DNA of 64,000 nucleotides from Mycolicibacterium tokaiense (GCF_010725885.1 NZ_AP022600.1:3596001-3660000); one strand, 5' to 3'; counted from the stretch's first letter, positions 39,771-49,960 are shown. Numbers and translations: made by a program. Notes: generated by a model not told the origin, from the sequence alone.

Positions 39771-41585
39771 TCAGGCGTTGCGCTCGGCCTCGGCCGACAA
39801 CCGGTATTCCTCGGTGTCGAACACCTCGCCGCCCAGCGGATCCTCGGGTGTGGCGATGGTGACCGCCCCGGTCTCCGGGTCCACCTCGAAGGTGTCGACG
39901 TCCACGCTGCGCACCGCGACCAGCCCGGCCAGTGTGGCGGACACATCTCGGCGGCGGGAACGCGATTCCACCGCCGTGGGCTCGGGCACCCCGTCCGGAG
40001 CGGAGATGTGCATCAGCCGCGGTGTGGTGGCCACGTCGTAGCGGAAGGCACGCAACATTGCCACACACGCCAGTACCATCACGATCGAGAACGGCAGAGC
40101 TGTTGCGATGGAGGCAGTTTGCAGAGCCGTCAACGAACCGGAGCCGCCGACCACCAGAAGTACCGCGGCCGCGACGCCTTCGAGCGTCGTCCAGTAGACC
40201 CTGGTGGCCACCGGGGGGTCGAGTTCGCCGCCGGAGGACAGGATGTCGATCACCAGTGATCCCGAGTCCGACGAGGTGACGAAGAAGAACACGATGACGG
40301 CGACGGCGATAACGCTGGTGATGACACCGAGTGGCAGCGTCTCCAGCAAGCGGAACATCGAGGTGTTGGTGTCTACGGCCCCGTCGACCAGAAGGTCACC
40401 CTCGTCGCGTTGCCGCAGGATTCCCGAGTCCCCGAAGATGGTGAACCACAGCGAACCGATGATGGTGGGGACCAGCAGGACGCCGGTGACGAACTCGCGG
40501 ATGGTGCGCCCCCGCGAGATGCGGGCGATGAACATGCCGACAAACGGCGCCCAACTGATCCACCAGCCCCAGTAGAAGATGGTCCAGCTACCCAGCCATT
40601 CGCCGTCGGAGAACGGGGCGGTGCGCAACATCAGTTCCGGCAATGACTGGATGTACAGACCCAGGTTCTGCACCCAGGCCTGCAGCAGGAACAGCGTGGG
40701 GCCGAGCAGCAGAACGAAGAGCGCCAGGGCGGCGGCCAGACCCATGTTGATGTTCGACAGCCACTGCAGACCCTTGTGTACGCCGCTCACCACGGAGAAC
40801 GTGGCGATGACGGTGATCGCGGCGATCATGCCGACGGTCCACCAGTTGTTCATCTGGATCCAGCCCAGGTACTCCAGGCCGGCGCCGATCTGGGTGACTC
40901 CGAACCCCAGCGAGGTCGCGACGCCGAACAGGGTGCCGACCACCGCGACGGTGTCCACCGCATGGCCGATGGGACCTTCGACACGCTGGCGACCCAGCAG
41001 TGGCTCGAGCAACCACCGCACGGTCAGCGGCCGTCCCCTGCGATAGGTCATGTACGCCATGCCGAGCCCGACCACGGCATAGATGCCCCACGCGTGCAGG
41101 CCCCAGTGAAACAGGGTCAGCGCCATCGCCTGGTTCGCGGCAGGGTCGGTCAGCCCGGGAACGCCGCGCGAGGCGGGTGGTTCGGCGTAGTGGGTGAGTG
41201 GCTCAGCCACACCGTAGAACACCAGCCCGATGCCCATACCGGCGCTGAAAAGCATGGCCAGCCAAGGCCAGAACCCGAACTCAGGGCCCTCGTCGTCGCG
41301 GCCCAGCTTGATGGTGCCGATGCGCGAGAGGCCGCAGTAGGCGGCGAACACCAAGAAGATGGTGGCCGCCAGGATGTACCACCAGCCGACGCCGGCGGTG
41401 AGCGCGGTATTCAGCCGGGAAAAGACGTCCTCGGCAGTACCTGCGTACACCGCGGCGAAGACGATGAGGCCGACGATGATGATCGACGATGGCACGAAGA
41501 CGCGCGGTTGGACACTGGCTATGGCTTTCTTGAAGCCGGTGGGGCCGGTCCCGGCGGGGGTATCGGGCCCTGATCGCGCCGTCAC
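39771..41585 (-). CDS. BCCT-family betaine/choline/carnitine transporter
   Basis: A 604-aa sodium-coupled osmolyte transporter with about 12 transmembrane helices. The family signature SWTIFYWGWWISWAPF is at residues about 325-340, and GMGIGLVFYGVAEPL marks the glycine-rich TM3. The C-terminal 80 residues are hydrophilic and may be an osmosensory tail. GAGGAGG lies 8 nt before the GTG at 41585. Uptake of glycine betaine or a related compound for osmoprotection is likely. It is accessory between tgs3 and ppk2 compared with M. tuberculosis. Confidence 0.92.
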   Translation of the reverse strand: MTARSGPDTPAGTGPTGFKKAIASVQPRVFVPSSIIIVGLIVFAAVYAGTAEDVFSRLNTALTAGVGWWYILAATIFLVFAAYCGLSRIGTIKLGRDDEGPEFGFWPWLAMLFSAGMGIGLVFYGVAEPLTHYAEPPASRGVPGLTDPAANQAMALTLFHWGLHAWGIYAVVGLGMAYMTYRRGRPLTVRWLLEPLLGRQRVEGPIGHAVDTVAVVGTLFGVATSLGFGVTQIGAGLEYLGWIQMNNWWTVGMIAAITVIATFSVVSGVHKGLQWLSNINMGLAAALALFVLLLGPTLFLLQAWVQNLGLYIQSLPELMLRTAPFSDGEWLGSWTIFYWGWWISWAPFVGMFIARISRGRTIREFVTGVLLVPTIIGSLWFTIFGDSGILRQRDEGDLLVDGAVDTNTSMFRLLETLPLGVITSVIAVAVIVFFFVTSSDSGSLVIDILSSGGELDPPVATRVYWTTLEGVAAAVLLVVGGSGSLTALQTASIATALPFSIVMVLACVAMLRAFRYDVATTPRLMHISAPDGVPEPTAVESRSRRRDVSATLAGLVAVRSVDVDTFEVDPETGAVTIATPEDPLGGEVFDTEEYRLSAEAERNA

Positions 41586-41768
41586 GTCGTGTTCCTCCTC
41601 GTCTCGGTGCGCTCCGCAGACGCGCGCTCCGTGTACTCCTGCGGGCCAGATGACGCCCCAGCGGCTTTCACTACCCACCACGCGGAATTTTCAATCACAG
41701 GCGGGTGCCACGCCGGCGATCGTGCCCGGCAACCCGTCGACCATAGTCCATGCCGGTACGATTTCGTG

Positions 41769-42587
41769 ATGGGCAAGTCCAAGACAAAGCTGTCCAAGGA
41801 CGTCTATGAAGCTGAATTGTTCCGGCTCCAAACGGAATTCGTGAAGCTTCAGGAGTGGACCAAGGACACGGGCGCGCGCATTGTCGTGGTGTTCGAAGGC
41901 CGTGACGCGGCGGGCAAGGGCGGCACGATCAAGCGAATCACCGAATATCTGAGCCCCCGGGTCAGCAGGATCGCTGCGCTGCCGGCGCCCACTGATCGCG
42001 AACGCGGGCAGTGGTATTACCAGCGCTACATCGCCCATCTGCCCACCGAGGGGGAGATCGTGTTGTTCGACCGGTCCTGGTACAACCGGGCCGGGGTGGA
42101 GAAGGTGATGGGTTTCTGCACGCCGCAGGAGCACACCCTGTTCCTGCGGCAGACCCCGATCTTCGAGCAGATGCTGATCGACGAGGGCATCCTGCTGCGC
42201 AAGTACTGGTTCTCGGTGTCCGACGACGAGCAGTTGCGCCGGTTCCGGTCGCGGTTGAACGACCCGGTGCGGCAGTGGAAGCTCTCGCCGATGGACCTCG
42301 AGTCGGTGTACCGCTGGGAGGACTACTCACGCGCCAAGGACGAGATGATGGTGCACACGGACACCCCGTCGAGTCCGTGGTTCGTGGTGGAGTCCGACAA
42401 CAAGAAGCACGCCCGGCTCAACATGATGAATCACCTGCTGAGCAGCATCGACTACTACGACGTGCAGCGGCCCACCGTCGAGCTGCCCGAGCGGCCGGTG
42501 CTGTCCGGCAACTACCAGCGTCCGCCGCGCGAACTGTCGACCTACGTTCCCGATCACGTGGCGTCACTGCTGGGTGATCCGGAGTAG
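41769..42587 (+). CDS. ppk2: Polyphosphate kinase 2
   Basis: A 272-aa PPK2 (Rv3232c-like) that phosphorylates GDP/ADP from polyphosphate. Walker A is GRDAAGKGG (near residue 48), the lid module contains RERGQWYYQRY, and Walker B is LFDRSWYNRAGVE (near residue 105). The single-domain length is class I. The ATG gives MGKSKTKLSK; a GTG one codon upstream is possible. It is followed by the DUF6912 gene as in M. tuberculosis. Confidence 0.95.
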   Translation: MGKSKTKLSKDVYEAELFRLQTEFVKLQEWTKDTGARIVVVFEGRDAAGKGGTIKRITEYLSPRVSRIAALPAPTDRERGQWYYQRYIAHLPTEGEIVLFDRSWYNRAGVEKVMGFCTPQEHTLFLRQTPIFEQMLIDEGILLRKYWFSVSDDEQLRRFRSRLNDPVRQWKLSPMDLESVYRWEDYSRAKDEMMVHTDTPSSPWFVVESDNKKHARLNMMNHLLSSIDYYDVQRPTVELPERPVLSGNYQRPPRELSTYVPDHVASLLGDPE

Positions 42588-42588
42588 G

Positions 42589-42594
42589 TAGCCT
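42589..42594 (+). promoter_or_regulatory. -10 hexamer for leaderless DUF6912 gene
   Basis: TAGCCT, 7 nt, then ATG at 42602. It lies immediately after the ppk2 stop, and no Shine-Dalgarno is present, so the downstream gene has its own leaderless promoter. Confidence 0.45.
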
Positions 42595-42601
42595 CACGGC
42601 T

Positions 42602-43102
42602 ATGCGGGTCTACATCCCGGCGACGCTGGGGATGCTCCAGCGACTGGTCGCCGACGGTTCACTGTTTCCCGTCAGCGGAACAGCGTTTGCCGTCACTCCC
42701 ACCCTGCGTGAGGCCTATTCCGACGGTGACGACGACGAACTCGCCGAGGTGGCGCTGCGCGATGCGGCCCTGGGCTCTCTGCGCTTGTTGGCCGGCGAGG
42801 AGGAACCCGGCACCCTGCCGTTGCGGCGGTGCGTGCTGGTGGCCGACGTCGACGGGGCGAAGGCCCGGCCCGATCTCGACGACGCGGTGGTGCGCGTCGG
42901 TGAGGCGGTCACGATCGGGGACGTCGTCGCCGTGTACGTCGACCTGGCATCGGCCGAGGACGCGGTTCGGGCCGCGACGGCGGTGGTAGACGCGGCGGAC
43001 CTCGGTGACGAAGATGCCGAGCTGGCTGTCGGCGACGCCCAGGACCACGACCTGGCCTGGTACGCCACCCAGGAGCTGCCGTTCCTGCTCGAGCTGCTCT
43101 GA
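42602..43102 (+). CDS. DUF6912 family protein (Rv3231c-like)
   Basis: A 166-aa conserved actinobacterial protein starting [12 protein letters not shown]. It is acidic, with an alternating helix/strand pattern and no cysteine- or nucleotide-binding motif. A conserved C-terminal segment ([20 protein letters not shown]) is seen across mycobacteria. Function unknown. It lies between ppk2 and the ferredoxin-reductase-like gene. Confidence 0.8.
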   Translation: MRVYIPATLGMLQRLVADGSLFPVSGTAFAVTPTLREAYSDGDDDELAEVALRDAALGSLRLLAGEEEPGTLPLRRCVLVADVDGAKARPDLDDAVVRVGEAVTIGDVVAVYVDLASAEDAVRAATAVVDAADLGDEDAELAVGDAQDHDLAWYATQELPFLLELL

Positions 43103-43116
43103 GGCCTGGATACGGA

Positions 43117-43137
43117 ACCGTAAGTTACGGTACCGTA
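43117..43137. promoter_or_regulatory. Overlapping palindromes (operator) before the reductase gene
   Basis: ACCGTAA-G-TTACGGT (43117-43131) overlaps the perfect 12-bp palindrome TACGGTACCGTA (43126-43137). The second site is followed by GGTT. The same TACGSTASCGTA palindrome recurs before desA3. This suggests one repressor, probably TetR-type, controls both genes. Confidence 0.7.
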
Positions 43138-43170
43138 GGTTCTGCACGCTGCGACTCGAGTGAGGTGGCC

Positions 43171-44307
43171 ATGGCGAAGAGCAAGATCAAGACCGGCGCG
43201 AAGGTGGTCGACACCGTGCGCCCCACCGTCGCCGGTGCCGACAAGCATCCCGGCTGGCACGCACTGCGCACTCTGGCTGCTCGGATCACCACCCCGCTGC
43301 TGCCCGATGACTACCTGCACCTGGCCAACCCGCTGTGGTCGGCGCGCGAACTGCGCGGCCGCATCCTCGACGTCCGACGGGAGACCGAGGACTCCGCGAC
43401 GCTGGTGATCAAGCCGGGTTGGGGTTTCTCCTTCGACTACGAACCCGGCCAGTACGTGGGAATCGGCGTGTTGATGGAGGGTCGTTGGCGGTGGCGGTCC
43501 TATTCGCTGACCTCGGCGCCGCACACCGAGTCGAAGATCATCACCATCACCGTCAAGGCGATGCCGGAGGGTTTCCTGTCCAGCCATCTGGTCGCAGGTG
43601 TGGAGCCCGGCACGATCGTGCGACTGGCCGCCCCGCAGGGCAACTTCGTCATGCCCAACCCGGCGCCGCCGTCGGTGCTGTTCCTCACAGCGGGCTCGGG
43701 CATCACGCCCATCATGTCGATGCTGCGCACCCTGGAGCGGCACGGCCAGATCACCGACATCGTGCATCTGCACTCGGCGCCCACGGCCGACGACGTGTTG
43801 TTCGGTGATGAGCTGGCCGCGCTGCACGAGGAGCATCCCGATTACCGCCTCCGGGTCCGGGCCACCCGCACCGAAGGCCGCCTGGACCTCAACCGGCTGT
43901 CCGAGTTGGTGCCGGATTGGCGCGAACGGCAGGTGTGGGCCTGCGGGCCGGAGGGAATGCTGGCCGAGGCGGAGAAAGTGTGGACCGCTGCGGGGATCGC
44001 CGAGCGGCTGCACCTGGAACGGTTCGCGGTCACCCGGGCGGCGCCGCACGGCGCGGGTGGCACCGTCACGTTCGAACGCACCGGCAAGACGCTGGCCGTC
44101 GACGGCGCGACTCCTCTGATGGACGCCGGCGAAACGGTGGGCGTGCAGATGCCGTTCGGCTGCCGGATGGGGATCTGCCAGTCCTGTGTGGTGCCACTGC
44201 TCGACGGTCACGTGCGTGACCTGCGGACGGGCGTCGAGCACGAACCGGGCACCCGCATCCAGACGTGTGTGTCCGCCGCGGCGGGCGACTGCACGCTCGA
44301 CGTCTGA
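43171..44307 (+). CDS. Ferredoxin reductase-like electron donor for DesA3 (Rv3230c-like)
   Basis: A 378-aa iron-sulfur flavoprotein. FAD-binding RSYSLTSAP lies near residue 112, NAD(P)-binding [15 protein letters not shown] near residue 172, and a C-terminal plant-type [2Fe-2S] domain has cysteines in [10 protein letters not shown] and IQTCVSA. Rv3230c is known to supply electrons to the stearoyl-CoA desaturase DesA3, encoded next here. The ATG at 43171 was preferred to a GTG two codons upstream. A shared operator sequence precedes both genes. Confidence 0.93.
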   Translation: MAKSKIKTGAKVVDTVRPTVAGADKHPGWHALRTLAARITTPLLPDDYLHLANPLWSARELRGRILDVRRETEDSATLVIKPGWGFSFDYEPGQYVGIGVLMEGRWRWRSYSLTSAPHTESKIITITVKAMPEGFLSSHLVAGVEPGTIVRLAAPQGNFVMPNPAPPSVLFLTAGSGITPIMSMLRTLERHGQITDIVHLHSAPTADDVLFGDELAALHEEHPDYRLRVRATRTEGRLDLNRLSELVPDWRERQVWACGPEGMLAEAEKVWTAAGIAERLHLERFAVTRAAPHGAGGTVTFERTGKTLAVDGATPLMDAGETVGVQMPFGCRMGICQSCVVPLLDGHVRDLRTGVEHEPGTRIQTCVSAAAGDCTLDV

Positions 44308-44334
44308 CCCGACGAATGTGACTTTACTGACTAG

Positions 44335-44366
44335 TAACCTACGGAGTCGTAGGTTACGCTAGCGTA
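44335..44366. promoter_or_regulatory. Double palindrome operator before desA3
   Basis: TAACCTACG and CGTAGGTTA (9-bp perfect arms, 44335-44343 and 44348-44356) flank GAGT. The overlapping perfect 12-bp palindrome TACGCTAGCGTA follows at 44355-44366, with AGGA after it. The second element is the same class as the one at 43126-43137. It lies 22 nt before the desA3 ATG, over or downstream of the promoter. Confidence 0.75.
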
Positions 44367-44388
44367 GGAACCCGGAAGGAGGGCAACC

Positions 44389-45675
44389 ATGGCAATCACG
44401 GACGTTCCAGAATTCGCGCATCTCACCGATGCCGACATCGAGAGTTTGGGCGTTGAACTCGACGCCATCCGGCAGGACATCGAGGATTCCCGCGGGGAAC
44501 GCGATGCCCGCTACATCCGGCGCACCATCGCCGCTCAGCGCGCGCTCGAACTCGCAGGCCGCCTGATGCTGGCCGGCAGCTCCAACCGCAAGGCGTGGTG
44601 GGCGGGCACCGCCACCCTCGGCGTGGCCAAGATCATCGAGAACATGGAGATCGGCCACAACGTCATGCACGGCCAGTGGGACTGGATGAACGATCCCGAG
44701 ATTCACTCCTCCAGCTGGGAGTGGGACATGAGCGGGGCCTCCAAGCACTGGCGCTTCACCCACAACTTCATGCATCACAAGTACACGAACATCCTGGGCA
44801 TGGACGACGACGTGGGCTACGGCCTGATCCGCGTGACCCGGGACCAGAAGTGGAGCCCGTTCAACCTGGGCAACCTCTTCTACAACACGGTGCTGTGCGC
44901 GTTCTTCGAATGGGGTGTCGGGCTGCAGCATCTGGAGCTCGGCAAGATCGCCAAAAGCCGTGACGACCGCGAGGCCACTCTGGAGCGCGTGCGTGAGTTC
45001 GGCGCCAAGGCCGGGGCACAGCTGGTCAAGGACTACGTGGCCTACCCGGCGCTGACGTCGCTGTCGCCGGGCGCGACATTCACGTCGACGGCCAAGGCGA
45101 ACGCGGTGGCCAACATCATCCGCAACGTCTGGGCCAACGCCGTGATCTTCTGCGGCCACTTCCCGGACGGCGCGGAGAAGTTCACCAAGACCGACATGGT
45201 GGGCGAGTCCAAAGGCCAGTGGTACCTGCGTCAGATGCTGGGCAGCGCCAACTTCGAGAACGGCCCCGTGCTGCGCTTCATGAGTGGCAACCTGTGCCAC
45301 CAGATCGAGCACCACCTGTTCCCGGATTTGCCGAGTAACCGGTACTACGAGGTGTCGCTGCGGGTCAGGGAGATCTGCGACAAGTACGACCTGCCCTACA
45401 CCACAGGCTCGTTCCTGGTGCAGTACGGCAAGTCGTGGCGCACCATCGCCAAGCTGTCGTTGCCCAACAAGTACCTGCGTGACAGTGCCGACGACGCCCC
45501 CGAGACCCGCAGCGAGCGGATGTTCGCGGAGTTGGGGCCGGAATTCGGTGGCGTCGACACCACCTCGGGTCGCCGCCGCGGGCTCAAGACCGCCATCGCG
45601 ACCGTGCGCAAGTGGCGCCGGTCCGGTGGCAAGCGCCAGGAGATCCACGTGCTCGAGGAGCGCAAGACCGCCTGA
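44389..45675 (+). CDS. desA3: Stearoyl-CoA delta-9 desaturase
   Basis: A 428-aa membrane fatty-acyl-CoA desaturase (Rv3229c-like) that makes oleoyl-CoA. Three histidine boxes bind the diiron centre: HNVMHGQ near residue 90, HNFMHHKYTN near residue 125, HQIEHHLFP near residue 305. The N-terminal 60 residues form a soluble helical region. GGAAGGAGGG gives a strong ribosome site. It works with the preceding reductase and ends at a strong terminator. Confidence 0.96.
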   Translation: MAITDVPEFAHLTDADIESLGVELDAIRQDIEDSRGERDARYIRRTIAAQRALELAGRLMLAGSSNRKAWWAGTATLGVAKIIENMEIGHNVMHGQWDWMNDPEIHSSSWEWDMSGASKHWRFTHNFMHHKYTNILGMDDDVGYGLIRVTRDQKWSPFNLGNLFYNTVLCAFFEWGVGLQHLELGKIAKSRDDREATLERVREFGAKAGAQLVKDYVAYPALTSLSPGATFTSTAKANAVANIIRNVWANAVIFCGHFPDGAEKFTKTDMVGESKGQWYLRQMLGSANFENGPVLRFMSGNLCHQIEHHLFPDLPSNRYYEVSLRVREICDKYDLPYTTGSFLVQYGKSWRTIAKLSLPNKYLRDSADDAPETRSERMFAELGPEFGGVDTTSGRRRGLKTAIATVRKWRRSGGKRQEIHVLEERKTA

Positions 45676-45691
45676 GCGTTCACGCCTGAAC

Positions 45692-45728
45692 AAAGCCGCC
45701 CCGGTTCCTCGAGAACCGGGGCGGCTTT
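45692..45728. terminator. Bidirectional terminator between desA3 and htpG
   Basis: AAAGCCGCCCCGGTTC (45692-45707) and GAACCGGGGCGGCTTT (45713-45728) pair perfectly over 16 bp, with A-run before and TTTTG after. It serves both convergent genes. Confidence 0.92.
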
Positions 45729-45746
45729 TGTCTTGCTCTGCTCGGG

Positions 45747-47657
45747 CTACACCGTGCGCGCCAGCCTGCCTGCCAGCAGGGCGGCAAACCTGGCCGGATC
45801 GTCGAGCGCTCCGCCCTCGGCCAGAAGCGCTGTGCCATAGAGCAACTCGGCCGTCTCGGCCAGTTCCGGTGCATCGGGCCGCTGCGCCAACGCCCGCTGC
45901 AGGCCGGTGACCAGATCGTGGTTCGGGTTCAGTTCCAGGATGCGTTTACCCACGGGGACCTCCTGGCCCGAGGCGCGGTACATTCTCGCCAGCGACGGGG
46001 TGATGCCGAAGGTGTCGGTGATCAGGCAGGCCGGGGACTCGGTGAGCCGGGTGGACAACCGAACCTCCTTCACATGCTCATCGAGGGTGTCTTTGAGCCA
46101 GGTCAACAATGGGGCGAAAGCCTCATCGCGGTCGGTATCCCGCTCCGACTCATCGGAACCGTCGAGGTCCACTTCGCCTTTGGCGACCGACTGCAGTGCC
46201 CTGCCGTCGAACTCGGGTACCGATTCCACCCACACTTCGTCTACCGGGTCGGTGAGCAGCAGCACCTCAAAGCCCTTGGCTTTGAACGCTTCGAGATGCG
46301 GCGAGCGCTCCAGCTGCTGCCGTGACTCGCCGGTGGCATAAAAGATCTGCTGCTGGCCGTCCTTCATGCGCTCGACGTACTCGGCCAGCGTGGTGGGGTG
46401 CTCGTCGCTGTGGGTGGATGCGAAGGACGAGACCCCCAGAATGGTGTCGCGGTTGTCGGGATCGGACAGCAACCCCTCCTTGAGAACACGGCCGAACTGG
46501 GCCCAGAAGGTCTGGTAATCCTCGGGTCGCTTGGTCTGCAGATCCTTGACCGCGGAGAGAACTTTTTTGGTCAGGCTGCGTCGGATCACGGTGATCTGTC
46601 GGTCGCGTTGCAAGATCTCGCGCGAGACGTTCAACGACATGTCCGCTGCGTCCACAACACCTTTGACGAAGCGGAGGTACTCCGGCATCAGCTCATCGCA
46701 GTCGGCCATGATGAACACCCGTTTGACGTAGAGCTGCACGCCGGTGCGGGCGTCGCGATTGAAGAGGTCGAACGGGGCATGAGAGGGGATGAACAACAGC
46801 GCCTGGTACTCGAAGGTGCCTTCCGCTTTCATCGCGATGACGTCCAGCGGTGTGTCCCACGCGTGCGCGATGTGCTTGTAGAACTGCGCGTACTCCTCGT
46901 CGGAGACTTCGCTCTTGGGTTTCGCCCAGAGCGCCGTCATGGAATTGAGCGTCGCGGTCTCGACGGTGGTGGTCGGCTCATCGCCGTCGACGGAGGTTTT
47001 TTCCACCTCCATGCGAATGGGCCAGGCGATGAAGTCCGAGTACCTGGTGACCAGCTCGCGGATCTTCGACTCCGCGGTGTAGTCGTGCAGCGCATCCTCG
47101 GCATCCGCGGGCTTCAGCTGCAGGGTCACCGACGTGCCCTGCGGTGCCTGCTCGACGGATTCGATGGTGTAGGTGCCGTCTCCACTGGACTGCCACCGGG
47201 TGGCCGCGGTCTCACCCGCCTTGCGGGTCAACAGGTCGACGGTGTCGGCCACCATGAAGGTCGAGTAGAAGCCCACGCCGAACTGCCCGATGAGGTCATC
47301 GGTGTCGCCCTGCTGCTTGGCGTCGCGCAGCTTCTGGCGCAGTTCGGCGGTGCCCGACTTGGCGAGCGTGCCGATCAGGTTGACCACCTCGTCGCGGGAC
47401 ATCCCGATGCCGTTGTCCCGCACGGTGAGAGTGCGTGCGGCCTTGTTGATCTCGATGTCGATGTGCAGGTCCGAGGTGTCGACGTCGAGGTCCTTGTCCT
47501 GGAACGCCGCGAGCCGCAGCTTGTCGAGGGCATCGGAGGCGTTCGAGATCAATTCCCGCAGGAAGGCATCTTTGTTCGAGTAGATGGAGTGGACCATCAA
47601 CTGCAGCAGCTGACGGGCCTCTGCTTGGAACTCTCGCTGCTCGACATGTGCATCCAT
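45747..47657 (-). CDS. htpG: Hsp90-family chaperone HtpG
   Basis: A 636-aa ATP-dependent chaperone. The GHKL ATP-binding domain has ELISNASDALDKLR (near residue 35), DNGIGM (near residue 80) and GQFGVGFYS (near residue 122). The middle domain contains GVQLYVKRVFIMAD and NVSREILQ, and the C-terminal domain carries the dimerisation region. It is full length. In M. tuberculosis htpG is far from this region (Rv2299c), so this placement between desA3 and rsgA differs. Confidence 0.96.
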   Translation of the reverse strand: MDAHVEQREFQAEARQLLQLMVHSIYSNKDAFLRELISNASDALDKLRLAAFQDKDLDVDTSDLHIDIEINKAARTLTVRDNGIGMSRDEVVNLIGTLAKSGTAELRQKLRDAKQQGDTDDLIGQFGVGFYSTFMVADTVDLLTRKAGETAATRWQSSGDGTYTIESVEQAPQGTSVTLQLKPADAEDALHDYTAESKIRELVTRYSDFIAWPIRMEVEKTSVDGDEPTTTVETATLNSMTALWAKPKSEVSDEEYAQFYKHIAHAWDTPLDVIAMKAEGTFEYQALLFIPSHAPFDLFNRDARTGVQLYVKRVFIMADCDELMPEYLRFVKGVVDAADMSLNVSREILQRDRQITVIRRSLTKKVLSAVKDLQTKRPEDYQTFWAQFGRVLKEGLLSDPDNRDTILGVSSFASTHSDEHPTTLAEYVERMKDGQQQIFYATGESRQQLERSPHLEAFKAKGFEVLLLTDPVDEVWVESVPEFDGRALQSVAKGEVDLDGSDESERDTDRDEAFAPLLTWLKDTLDEHVKEVRLSTRLTESPACLITDTFGITPSLARMYRASGQEVPVGKRILELNPNHDLVTGLQRALAQRPDAPELAETAELLYGTALLAEGGALDDPARFAALLAGRLARTV

Positions 47658-47672
47658 GCGCGCAGATATTAC

Positions 47673-48650
47673 TCAACCCGACAGCACGGCCAGGAGCCGT
47701 CGTGCCGCAGCCACCCGCGCCGCGGCAGCTCCGGTCAAGGCGTCCAGAGCGCACTCGGGATCGGCAGGCGGGCCCATGTGCCCGCAGCCACGGGGGCAGT
47801 CCTCGATGGCGCCGGCCAGGTCGGAGAACGCCAGCATCACGTCGTCGGGCTGGATGTGGGCCAGCCCGAACGACCTGATGCCCGGGGTGTCGACAACCCA
47901 GCCGCCGGCCTTCAGCGGCAGCGCCACCGACTGTGTCGAGGTGTGTTTGCCCTTGCCCACGCCCGAGACATCGCCGGTCGCGCGGAACGCCTCGGGCACA
48001 AGTCGATTCACCAATGTGGACTTGCCCACCCCGGAATGTCCCAGCAGCACCGTCACCAGGTCGGTGAGCAGGGGCTGGACCTGCTCCAGCGGGTCGTCAC
48101 GGCCGGCGGTGATGACGGTGAGGTCCAGATCGGCGAACTGCGCGGCAAACGGCTCGGCGGGGGCCAGATCACTCTTGGTCAGGCACAGGATCGGTTGCAG
48201 CCCGCCGGCATACGCCGCGATGAGAGCCCGCTCGACGAATCCGGTGCGCGGCGGCGGATCCGCCAGCGCCACCACGATCATCAGCTGGTCGGCGTTGGCC
48301 ACCACCACACGTTCGGTGGGGTCGGTGTCATCAGCGGTGCGCCGCAACACCGTTCGTCGCTCGCCGCGTCGCACGATGCGGGCCAGGGTGTCGGTGCGGC
48401 CCGAGAGGTCGCCCACCACGTCCACGTCGTCGCCCACCACGATGGGGGTCCGGCCCAGTTCCCGGGCGCGCATGGCGGTGACCGGCCGCCCCGGGTCGCC
48501 GCCGAGCACGCAGCCCCACCGGCCGCGGTCCACGGTGACCACCATGGCGCTGCGCGCATCGGCGTGATCCGGGCGGTTCTTGGTGCGCGGACGCGAGCCT
48601 TTGCCCGGGCGCACCCGGACATCGGTTTCGTCGTACTCGCGACCGCTCAC
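47673..48650 (-). CDS. rsgA: Ribosome small-subunit GTPase RsgA
   Basis: A 325-aa circularly permuted GTPase acting in 30S maturation. The G4 motif TKSD precedes G1 (GHSGVGKST) and G3 (DTPG), the hallmark of the permutation. An OB-fold region lies at the N-terminus, and a zinc knuckle with Cys, Cys, His, Cys (CPRGCGHMGPPADPEC) is near residue 280. The GTG at 48650 matches Rv3228-type starts. It lies 14 bp after aroA in the same direction; htpG follows after 15 bp, so all three may be cotranscribed. Confidence 0.93.
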   Translation of the reverse strand: MSGREYDETDVRVRPGKGSRPRTKNRPDHADARSAMVVTVDRGRWGCVLGGDPGRPVTAMRARELGRTPIVVGDDVDVVGDLSGRTDTLARIVRRGERRTVLRRTADDTDPTERVVVANADQLMIVVALADPPPRTGFVERALIAAYAGGLQPILCLTKSDLAPAEPFAAQFADLDLTVITAGRDDPLEQVQPLLTDLVTVLLGHSGVGKSTLVNRLVPEAFRATGDVSGVGKGKHTSTQSVALPLKAGGWVVDTPGIRSFGLAHIQPDDVMLAFSDLAGAIEDCPRGCGHMGPPADPECALDALTGAAAARVAAARRLLAVLSG

Positions 48651-48664
48651 CGCGCGCCCACGGG

Positions 48665-49960
48665 TCAGAAGTCCTGGCCGGCCAGCATGCCGGACCACAT
48701 CTGGGGGAAGTCCGGCAGCGTCTTGGAGGTGGTCTCGATGTCGTCGACCTCCACCCCGGACACCCGCAGGCCGATCAGGGCGCCCGCGGTCGCCATCCGG
48801 TGATCGGCGTAGGAGTGCCAGGTGCCGCCGTGCATCACGGTGGCGGTGATCTCGAGGCCGTCCTCGGTCTCCCGGCAGTCGCCGCCGAGCCCGTTGAGCT
48901 CGGCGGTCAATGCGGCCAGGCGATCGGTCTCGTGGCCGCGCAGATGAGCCACGCCCCGCAGCCGGGACACCGAACCCGGGGTGGCGAGAGCGGCCAGCAC
49001 GGCCACCGTGGGGGTCAGCTCACCGACGTCGCGCAGGTCGACATCGAACCCGCCGTACTCGGCGGACCCGGAGATCTCCAGATGGTTGTCGGCGTGTGTG
49101 GTGGTGGAGTTCAGCATCCCGAGCAGGCGCGTGATGGTGTCGGCGGGCTGCAGGCTGGGGGTGGGCCAGCCGGTGATGCGCACGCTGCCGCCGGACACCA
49201 CCGCCGCCGCCAGGAACGGAACAGCGTTGGACAAGTCGGGTTCGACATCCCAGCTTCGAGCGGCCACCGGCCCCGGGGCGACGTGCCATCGGTGAGGGGT
49301 CGAGTCGTCGACCCGGACCCCGGCCTGCCGCAACATGGCCGTCGTCATGGCGATATGTGGCATCGACGGCAGCGACTCACCCGTGTGCACCACGGTCACG
49401 CCCTCCTCGAAGGCCGCGCCGCAGAGCAGCAGGCCGGAGACGAACTGCGAGGACGCCGAGGCGTCGATCTCGACGGTGCCGCCCTTGACGGCGCCACCGC
49501 CGGCGACCCGGAAGGGCATGGCGTCGGCGTCGATGTCCACGCCGAGGGACCGCAGCGCACCCAGCAGCGGTGCGATGGGGCGTTTGCGGGCGTACTCGTC
49601 ACCGTCGAACACCACCGACGCGGTGCTCAGGGCGGCCAGCGGCGGGACGAACCGCAGCACCGTGCCCGCCAGCCCGCAGTCGATGGTGGCGCCGTCGGCG
49701 GGGGACAGCCCGCCGCTGACGGTCAGCTCGGACAGATGGCCCTCGACGGTCAACCCCAGCGTCTGCAGCGCGCCGATCATCAGGTCGGTGTCGCGGCTGC
49801 GCAGCGCGCCGCTGATGGTGGAGGTGCCCTGGCCCTGTGCGGCGGCCAGCGCGGCCAGGATCAGGGTCCGGTTGGTCAGCGATTTCGAGCCCGGGATCGC
49901 GACGGTGGCGTGCACGGGCGTCGGGGTGCAGGGGGCGGGCCATGTCGTCACCGTTCCCAT
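48665..49960 (-). CDS. aroA: 3-phosphoshikimate 1-carboxyvinyltransferase (EPSP synthase)
   Basis: A 431-aa shikimate-pathway enzyme joining PEP and shikimate-3-P. Key segments are the N-terminal GSKSLTNR, the LAGTVLRF region near residue 92, and SADHRM-type YADHRMATA near residue 395. The ATG at 49960 has AAGGCAGG just upstream; a longer open frame extends through the divergent SRAP gene but is not supported. It starts the aroA-rsgA operon. It is divergent from the SRAP gene with a 36-bp gap. Confidence 0.95.
   Translation of the reverse strand: MGTVTTWPAPCTPTPVHATVAIPGSKSLTNRTLILAALAAAQGQGTSTISGALRSRDTDLMIGALQTLGLTVEGHLSELTVSGGLSPADGATIDCGLAGTVLRFVPPLAALSTASVVFDGDEYARKRPIAPLLGALRSLGVDIDADAMPFRVAGGGAVKGGTVEIDASASSQFVSGLLLCGAAFEEGVTVVHTGESLPSMPHIAMTTAMLRQAGVRVDDSTPHRWHVAPGPVAARSWDVEPDLSNAVPFLAAAVVSGGSVRITGWPTPSLQPADTITRLLGMLNSTTTHADNHLEISGSAEYGGFDVDLRDVGELTPTVAVLAALATPGSVSRLRGVAHLRGHETDRLAALTAELNGLGGDCRETEDGLEITATVMHGGTWHSYADHRMATAGALIGLRVSGVEVDDIETTSKTLPDFPQMWSGMLAGQDF

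Noticed and set aside
46398..48803. Very long open frame (about 800 codons) on the plus strand across htpG and rsgA
   Set aside because: It is antisense to two secure genes, has low-complexity Gly/Arg/His-rich composition and no domain; such frames arise from GC-rich codon bias.
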